Shown piece after piece: positions 5,889 to 10,218 of a DNA stretch of 10,218 bases. The DNA lies in contig JALHDI010000104.1 in assembly GCA_022839045.1 (NCBI GenBank), positions 1 through 10,218 of the forward strand, written 5' to 3'. Position 1 is the first letter of the stretch; the number at the start of each line of letters is the position of its first letter. This DNA comes from Sporomusaceae bacterium (GTDB lineage Bacteria > Bacillota_C > Negativicutes > Sporomusales_B > UBA7701). The position numbers and the translations under genes are program-made. The notes below the pieces were generated by a model that was given only the letters and a program-made list of their open reading frames with translations, did not search any database and was not told the DNA's origin.

Positions 5889-7901
5889 CTAATTGTCGGC
5901 GGCCTTCGCCATCACCGTGAAAGCATCTCCGGCGCTGCCGACCAGCGCCACGAACCCGCCGGCGGGCGCGAACACCTCGCCGCTGTCCATCACGCTGTCA
6001 TACAGCGGCGCCCCGGCGGCGTCGTACACCAGCACCCGCCCCTGCGCCGGCATCGCGAAGCTCAGCACGCTGTCCTCGGCAACCTTCAGCCATTCGGCGA
6101 ACCCGTCCGCGCCGATCACGCCGGTCGTCTTGTCGCCCTCCAGCGTTGCCGCCAAATCGACCGGCATGAACAGCATCCCGTTGCACCAGACCCACAGCCG
6201 CCCGTCCCTCTCCACCAGGCGGAGCTCAGCCAGGTCGCGCATCGACTTGATCGGCATCCCGGCGAAGAGCGGCGACTCGATTCTCTTCACGCCGGCGAAA
6301 TCGATATAGCCCGGCAGTGCGTCAATCAGGCCGCCCTCGACGACATAATCGCCCACGCCCATCGAACCCTCGAAAGGCTTCGCGTTCCGCCGCAGCCACT
6401 TCCGGCCTTCCACCTGGGCGGCCAGCCTCACCGGCGCCGCGGCAGGCTCGATCTTTTCGCCGCCGATCGTATCCACCATCCAGGCCGGATCGTGCTTCAC
6501 GAAATAGCGCCGGTCGCCGGAAACCATGAAATACAGCATTGCCCCTTTTGTGTGGAAATAGCCGTTGTTGTACACCCCCGTCACCACGGGGGTTTCCGTC
6601 TTGCCTTCCACATTGTAGACGGTCAGCGCGCCTTTTTCCAAATCGAGCGCCATTTTGTACAGGGCGTTGCCGGTGGCGTAGTAGCCCGCGAAAACCTTAA
6701 GCTCGGCCGGGACGGGCTGCGCCTGGACCGGCAGCGTCACCGCCTTGGCCTCCTTCTTCATCAGCCCCTTGTCGACCAGATACGCTTCCAGCACCTTGTC
6801 GGCGATGGCTACCGCATTACTCTGTCCCCCGGTGGCGATCACCGCCACCGCGATCCGCTTGTCAGGCACGGCGAATATCATCGTGGTATACGTTCCCGTG
6901 CCGCCGCTCTTGCCCAGAACCTTTATCCCCTGAACCCTGTAGCGCTCATGATCGGTCACGTCCCAGCCCAGCCCGAAGCTCACGTCCGGGCCGCGGAGCT
7001 TGCCGGAGAACTCGGGCGGCTGCACCTTCCTGATCTCCGCGAGCGCCTTGGCCGACAGTATCTGGGGGCCTTTGCCCGAGAACGAGTCGGCGAACCGGCA
7101 CAGGTCCTCGGCCGACGCCGACAGCCCGCCCGCCGCCAGCACCGAAAGCACCTCCAGCGGCTCGGCGGCCAGTTTGCCGGGCGGATAATACTTCGCCGCC
7201 TTCACCGTCTTCGTCTCCTGCCGCATGCCGACCCCCGGGCCGGTGTTGTTAAGCCCCAGGGGCCTGAAAACCCGCTCGCTCAGGAAATCGGTGAAACTCT
7301 GGCCGGAGACTCTTGCAACGATCATCTCCGCCAGCGTAAAGCCGTCGTTGCAGTAGGGGTTCATCTCCCCCGGCCGGTGCTTGAGGTTCGACTGGGCCAG
7401 CGCATCCAGGGTATCCTTGTAAACGTCCTTATTGTAAGCATACCCGAAATTATTCGCCCCGGTCGTGCCGGGTATCCCTGAAGTATGGTTGAGCGTCATC
7501 CTCACCGTTATATCCTTGTAGCGCTCGTCCGCCATCGTAAATTCGGGCAGATACCGCGTCACCGGCTGGTCGAGGTCCACTTTGCCCTCGTCGACCAGCA
7601 GCATGATCGCCGTCGCCACATAGACCTTGCTCACCGAACCCATATTGAAGATGGTGTGCCGGTCGACCGGGGCGCCTTTCTCGCGGTCGGCCATCCCGAA
7701 GCCCTCGGAATACACGATCTTGCCGTCGTCCATGATGGTCACGGCGGCGCTGCCGGTAGCCCCGGCGCCGATGTCCCTCCAGATCTCCGTGCGGGCCGTG
7801 ACCTTCGCACCCGCGCCGCCACTCCCGCTCGCCACCGCCAGCGGCAAGCCCGCCAGCAGCAGGCAGACCAACAACCAAGTCACCTTAGAAAAGCGCCTCA
7901 T
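5889..7901 (-). CDS. Exported beta-lactamase-family serine hydrolase (class C/PBP4*-like) with long C-terminal extension
   Basis: This 670-residue protein begins with a signal peptide (MRRFSKVTWLLVCLLLAGLPLAVASG, cleavage near 24-26) and acts outside the cytoplasmic membrane. The catalytic domain, about residues 35-380, has the three penicillin-recognising motifs: S89-x-x-K92 in MGSVSKVY, Tyr183-Cys-Asn185, and KSGG at 331-334 in place of KTG. LNHTSGIPG at 137-145 and FRPLGLNNT at 212-220 are typical of the beta-lactamase (PF00144) family. Members include D-aminopeptidases, esterases and penicillin-binding-like carboxypeptidases; the substrate cannot be told from sequence. The C-terminal 290 residues form a separate beta-rich region, including KVFAGYYATGNALYKMAL (a lipocalin-like DUF3471-type start) and later repeats of short strands; I could not assign the last part. 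The start ATG at 7899-7901 follows GGGAGG. It is divergent from the MoaD-AOR genes. Confidence 0.9.
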   Translation of the reverse strand: MRRFSKVTWLLVCLLLAGLPLAVASGSGGAGAKVTARTEIWRDIGAGATGSAAVTIMDDGKIVYSEGFGMADREKGAPVDRHTIFNMGSVSKVYVATAIMLLVDEGKVDLDQPVTRYLPEFTMADERYKDITVRMTLNHTSGIPGTTGANNFGYAYNKDVYKDTLDALAQSNLKHRPGEMNPYCNDGFTLAEMIVARVSGQSFTDFLSERVFRPLGLNNTGPGVGMRQETKTVKAAKYYPPGKLAAEPLEVLSVLAAGGLSASAEDLCRFADSFSGKGPQILSAKALAEIRKVQPPEFSGKLRGPDVSFGLGWDVTDHERYRVQGIKVLGKSGGTGTYTTMIFAVPDKRIAVAVIATGGQSNAVAIADKVLEAYLVDKGLMKKEAKAVTLPVQAQPVPAELKVFAGYYATGNALYKMALDLEKGALTVYNVEGKTETPVVTGVYNNGYFHTKGAMLYFMVSGDRRYFVKHDPAWMVDTIGGEKIEPAAAPVRLAAQVEGRKWLRRNAKPFEGSMGVGDYVVEGGLIDALPGYIDFAGVKRIESPLFAGMPIKSMRDLAELRLVERDGRLWVWCNGMLFMPVDLAATLEGDKTTGVIGADGFAEWLKVAEDSVLSFAMPAQGRVLVYDAAGAPLYDSVMDSGEVFAPAGGFVALVGSAGDAFTVMAKAADN

Positions 7902-7941
7902 TACCTACACCTCCCAAATTCTGCTTATCCGCCATATTCCC

Positions 7942-7957
7942 AAATGTTCCGACATTT
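7942..7957. promoter_or_regulatory. Inverted repeat, candidate operator upstream of the serine hydrolase
   Basis: AAATGT-TCCG-ACATTT is a perfect 6-bp inverted repeat with a four-base spacer, about 40 bases upstream of the serine hydrolase start codon. Symmetry and position suit a dimeric regulator, but it does not match a specific operator that I know. I found no convincing -35/-10 pair for this gene nearby. Confidence 0.3.
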
Positions 7958-8033
7958 TCCGTCATCAGTATCTTTCCATGTCCGCCGGCCAAATCCTCCT
8001 CCATATTGGGCGCCCGCCGCCCCACCCGCCGCG

Positions 8034-8101
8034 CTTTGATGGCCATAGGGTTTAGTGATGCCCCCAAAATACTTTGATGGCGATTGTGTTTATTGATGGC
8101 G
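8034..8101 (+). repeat. Two imperfect 30-base direct repeats with a 38-base period
   Basis: Positions 8034-8063 and 8072-8101 agree at 24 of 30 positions. Each begins CTTTGATGGC and contains GTTTA followed by TGATG. The second copy overlaps the candidate -35 box of the downstream MoaD-AOR operon, so the pair may be binding sites for a regulator, spaced slightly less than four helical turns apart. This is the only strong structure in the 332-base gap 7902-8233 apart from the promoter, operator-like repeat and hairpin listed separately. Confidence 0.55.
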
Positions 8102-8121
8102 GAAATTTACCTTTATATAGA
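8093..8121 (+). promoter_or_regulatory. Candidate promoter of the MoaD/ThiS-AOR operon
   Basis: TTGATG at 8093-8098 and TATAGA at 8116-8121 are separated by 17 bases, a good sigma-A arrangement in an AT-rich stretch. Transcription would begin near 8128, giving a leader of about 105 bases before the start codon at 8234. An overlapping TATATA at 8114-8119 is an alternative -10 with a shorter spacer. Confidence 0.5.
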
Positions 8122-8199
8122 GGAAATCAAAGCAAAGCGAAGAATTATACTGCAAAACTGCGGAATTGACGGGATATTGCGAATTATTTCACAAATATA

Positions 8200-8215
8200 G
8201 CGGCGCGTGCGCCGC
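8200..8215 (+). other. GC palindrome in the leader, just before the ribosome site
   Basis: GCGGCGCGTGCGCCGC is a perfect 16-base palindrome with a two-base centre (six pairs and a CGTG loop as RNA), located seven bases before the GAGGTGAG ribosome site of the MoaD/ThiS-like gene. It could form a small leader hairpin near the ribosome site. No terminator-like U-run follows. Confidence 0.35.
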
Positions 8216-8233
8216 CCCAAGCGAGGTGAGAGG

Positions 8234-8503
8234 ATGCGCATCAGATTCGCCAGCCCGCTGGCCAAACGCCTGGGCGCCTGGGAGTGTACGATCGACGCTC
8301 CGCAGCCGCTAACGGTGGACGAAGTCGTCGCCATCCTGGCCGGCCGCTTCGCCCATACCGAGGTTTTCCGCGACGGCACGGCCGACGGCTTCGTGCCTTA
8401 CGTCTGGATGGCGTTCAAGAACGGCCGTTACCTGCTCAACCCCGATGACAGGCTCGACGACAGCGACGAACTGGAATTTATCCCGCCGATAATGGGCGGA
8501 TGA
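8234..8503 (+). CDS. MoaD/ThiS-family ubiquitin-like sulfur carrier, AOR-associated
   Basis: This 89-residue protein has the beta-grasp pattern of MoaD/ThiS: a first strand MRIRFASPLAKRLG, a helix with LTVDEVVAILAGRF (26-39), WMAFKNGRYL (58-67), LDDSDELEFIPP (74-86), and the C-terminal Gly-Gly (88-89) that is adenylated and thiocarboxylated in this family. It is likely to donate sulfur for the pterin dithiolene of the tungsten or molybdenum cofactor. Such proteins are often encoded next to aldehyde:ferredoxin oxidoreductase, and here the AOR gene starts 15 bases downstream. ATG at 8234 is chosen because GAGGTGAG precedes it; an upstream GTG at 8207 would add nine Arg-rich residues without family similarity and falls inside a palindrome. 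Confidence 0.88.
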   Translation: MRIRFASPLAKRLGAWECTIDAPQPLTVDEVVAILAGRFAHTEVFRDGTADGFVPYVWMAFKNGRYLLNPDDRLDDSDELEFIPPIMGG

Positions 8504-8518
8504 TGCGGAGGCAGTGCC

Positions 8519-9610
8519 GTGGGCGGATACAACAACAAACTCGCCTATGTGAACTTAACGGCCAGGACCGTCTCCTGGCGGGAACTCACCCGGGAAGAAT
8601 GCCGCACCTGGATCGGCGGCAGCGGCCTGGGCGCGAAGCTTCTTCTCGCGGAGTCGCGGCCGGACGTCGACCCGCTCGGCCCGGACAACCCGCTCATCTT
8701 CACGACCGGCCCCATGACCGGCTCCTTCATCCCCGGCGCCGGCCGCCACCAGGTCGTCACAAAATCGCCCCTCACCGGCATCTACGGCGAAGCCGACGCG
8801 GGCGGCAAATGGGGGACGGTGCTAAAAGCATCTGGTTATGACGGCATAATCATTTTAGGTCAGACCACCAGGCCGATATATCTCCATATCCACGACGGAA
8901 TTGTCGAAATATTTGACGCCACGACCCTGTGGGGGCTGGACATCTACGACACCGACGCCGCCCTCAAAGAAATCCACGGCCCCGACGCCGTTGTCGCCGC
9001 CATCGGGCCGGCCGGCGAGCAGCAGGTCCTCATGGCCACCATCGTCACCGAAGGCCGCAAGGCCCACACCGCCGGCCGCGGCGGCCTGGGAGCCGTCATG
9101 GGCGCCAAGGGGCTCAAGGCCATCGTCGTCGCCGGCGACCGTCCGGTGCCCGTCCACGACCGGCAGCGTCTCGAGCGCAGCATCGCGGCCGTCGCCGCCA
9201 CCATCGAAAAACGCACCGCCGCGCTGCAGGCTTACGGCACCGCGGGCGGCATCACCGGCTTCGAACGCATCGGCGACATGCCGGTGAAAAACTGGTCGCA
9301 AGGCACCTGGCCGGCGGTCGAAAAGATCTCCGGGCAGACGATGTCCGCCACCATGAAGACCGGCCGCAGCAAGTGCCATAACTGCCCCGTCGGCTGCCGC
9401 CGCATCGTCAGGAACAAGAGCCGCTACGGCAGCGTGGACGGCGCCGGGCCGGAATACGAAACCCTGGGGATGTTCGGCGGCGCCTGCCTGATCGACGACC
9501 TCGAGGCCATCACCCAGGCCAACGAGCTGTGCAACCGCTACGGCATCGACACCATTTCCACCGGCGCGGCCATCGCCTTCCTCATGGACCTGTACGAACG
9601 GGGCCTCGTC
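8519..9610 (+). CDS. Aldehyde:ferredoxin oxidoreductase family, N-terminal ~364 residues, cut at a sequence junction
   Basis: AOR-family enzymes use a tungsten (or molybdenum) bispyranopterin cofactor and a [4Fe-4S] cluster to oxidise aldehydes or reduce carboxylic acids with ferredoxin. The start is GTG at 8519-8521 with GGAGG seven bases upstream. Visible motifs: a beta-strand N-terminus (YNNKLAYVNLTARTVSW), GGSGLGAKLLL (33-43), FTTGPMTGSFIPGAGR (61-76), AGRGGLGAVMGAKGLKA (185-201), the cluster ligands C286-x2-C289-x3-C293, and GPEYETLGMFG (310-320). Family members are about 600 residues, so roughly 240 C-terminal residues, including the last cluster cysteine and substrate-site parts, are missing. 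Similarity ends at about LYERGLV (residue 364). The frame stays open to 10054, but that tail is the antisense of a different coding sequence. A lower-GC patch lies at 8822-8925. Confidence 0.9.
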
Positions 9611-9622
9611 GACGTCGATGAT
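9605..9622. other. Abrupt junction: AOR sequence joins unrelated opposite-strand coding sequence
   Basis: To the left the plus strand encodes AOR up to LYERGLV. To the right the minus strand reads as coding. The join lies within or beside the near-palindromic CGTCGACGTCGA (9607-9618), which could be shared microhomology. No insertion-sequence ends, target duplications or tRNA are visible at the point. Confidence 0.75.
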
Positions 9623-10218
9623 CTCCACGGTCCCCTTCTTCACCGTCCGCGTCTCCGTCTTCACCTCGCCCGCGTCATTGAAGGACACGGTGACCTCGCC
9701 ATCGCCGAAGGGCGAGTAGAGAGCGACAGGACTGCCGACGCTCACGAGCACTCGGGTGGGGGCCTGGAGGCCCAGGCCCGACGAGAGGACGTTGGAGATG
9801 GGGAAGGCCATCTCGGGCTGCAGCTCGCGGCCCGCGATCAGCACGTTCCGTCCCGCGGCGCCGTAGCTGAACTCCGCGATGGTGACGACATCCCGGTCCC
9901 GCGGCGCTCGGGCGGCCTCGGCGGACTCTGCGGAGGGCGTCTCCTCGGTCTCGGGCGCCGCCACGGTCTCGTCAACCGAGGCCGTGCCCTGGGCCAGGAC
10001 CACAGCCTGGGAGAGGTGGGCGGCGGTGACCTTGGGGCCCCAGACGCCTCGTGAGTCAGCGGCGCAGGGGACCTCCTGTCCCGCGTAGGTCACTCGGGCG
10101 GGGCCCTTGTCGAGCGCCGCGAAGGGCAGGTTCGTGAGGCCGAAGGAGCGGCGGACCGCATCCCAGGACTGGGAGACGCCCACATCGGGGATGACCCCGC
10201 ACACCTGCAGCACGAGCG
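9611..10218 (-). CDS. Unrecognised protein fragment, open at both ends, probably secreted or surface and beta-rich
   Basis: On the minus strand one frame stays open from the right edge to the junction, giving about 202 residues; it continues as AOR antisense beyond. Codons end mostly in G or C and the protein is not repetitive, so it looks truly coding. Visible features: SWDAVRRSFGLTNLPFAALD near the beginning, TYAGQEVPCAADSRGVWGPK, an acidic, Ala/Glu/Pro-rich linker (APETEETPSAESAEAARA), then a Val/Thr-rich part with short strands (VLVSVGSPVALYSPFGDGEV, ending TVKKGTVEIIDVDEA). The pattern suggests alternating domains and a flexible linker, as in exported actinobacterial proteins, but I cannot name the family. 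Its true start is outside the window and its end is lost at the junction. It does not resemble AOR or any neighbour. Confidence 0.55.

Noticed and set aside
8034..8101. CRISPR-like array from the repeated CTTTGATGGC units
   Set aside because: Only two imperfect units are present, the gap is eight bases and there are no cas genes.
8122..8233. Molybdenum-cofactor or other riboswitch in the AOR operon leader
   Set aside because: The leader is about 105 bases with one small GC hairpin and no terminator; it is too short and unstructured for a moco-type riboswitch.
9611..10054. Plus-strand continuation of the AOR frame to a stop at 10054
   Set aside because: The translation is His/Arg/Gly-rich with no AOR motifs, as expected for the antisense of a GC-rich gene.
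8855..10213. Long minus-strand open frame of about 450 codons spanning the right end
   Set aside because: Only the part right of about 9611 looks coding; the remainder is the antisense of a clear AOR gene, with Gly/Asp/Ala-rich low-complexity translation.

Overview
The window is GC-rich and reads like an anaerobic, high-GC Firmicute, most likely a Negativicutes/Sporomusaceae-type organism. This is inferred from the gene set: a four-subunit 2-oxoacid:ferredoxin oxidoreductase, a split transketolase, an FmdB zinc ribbon, and a tungsten/molybdenum aldehyde:ferredoxin oxidoreductase (AOR) preceded by a MoaD/ThiS-like protein. It is not proven by any marker gene.

Layout. Positions 1-1083 (minus strand) carry the gamma, delta and alpha subunits of a PorGDA-type oxidoreductase in operon order, with a sigma-A-like promoter at 1143-1172. 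The gamma gene is broken by an internal deletion with frameshift, and the alpha gene runs off the left edge. Positions 1296-1936 (plus) carry a small FmdB-family zinc ribbon protein and a TTG-initiated four-helix membrane protein, ending at a strong bidirectional terminator. Positions 2056-3836 (minus) hold the two halves of a split transketolase, coupled by an ATGA overlap. Positions 4089-4721 (plus) encode a secreted DUF3298/RsiV-like protein. Its stop codon lies inside the outer arm of a 119-base interrupted palindrome, which is followed by a 13-base direct repeat and then a 15-bp bidirectional terminator. Positions 4903-7901 (minus) encode a proline-iminopeptidase-like alpha/beta hydrolase and, upstream of it, a large exported beta-lactamase-family serine hydrolase. 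Positions 7902-8233 are a divergent regulatory region with imperfect 38-base-period repeats overlapping a candidate promoter. From 8234 a MoaD/ThiS-like protein and the N-terminal part of an AOR follow.

At about 9605-9622 the AOR homology stops abruptly. The rest of the window (to 10218) reads as coding sequence on the opposite strand, for a protein I do not recognise, with high-GC actinobacterial-looking codon choice. This is either a chimeric assembly join or a rearrangement that cut the AOR gene.

The intact genes fit a ferredoxin-based anaerobic metabolism: Por and AOR both exchange electrons with ferredoxin, and the transketolase supplies pentose interconversion. I see no CRISPR array, tRNA, rRNA, transposase or defence system. 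The observations most worth checking are the junction near 9610, the damaged gamma subunit and the palindromic repeat at 4713-4863.
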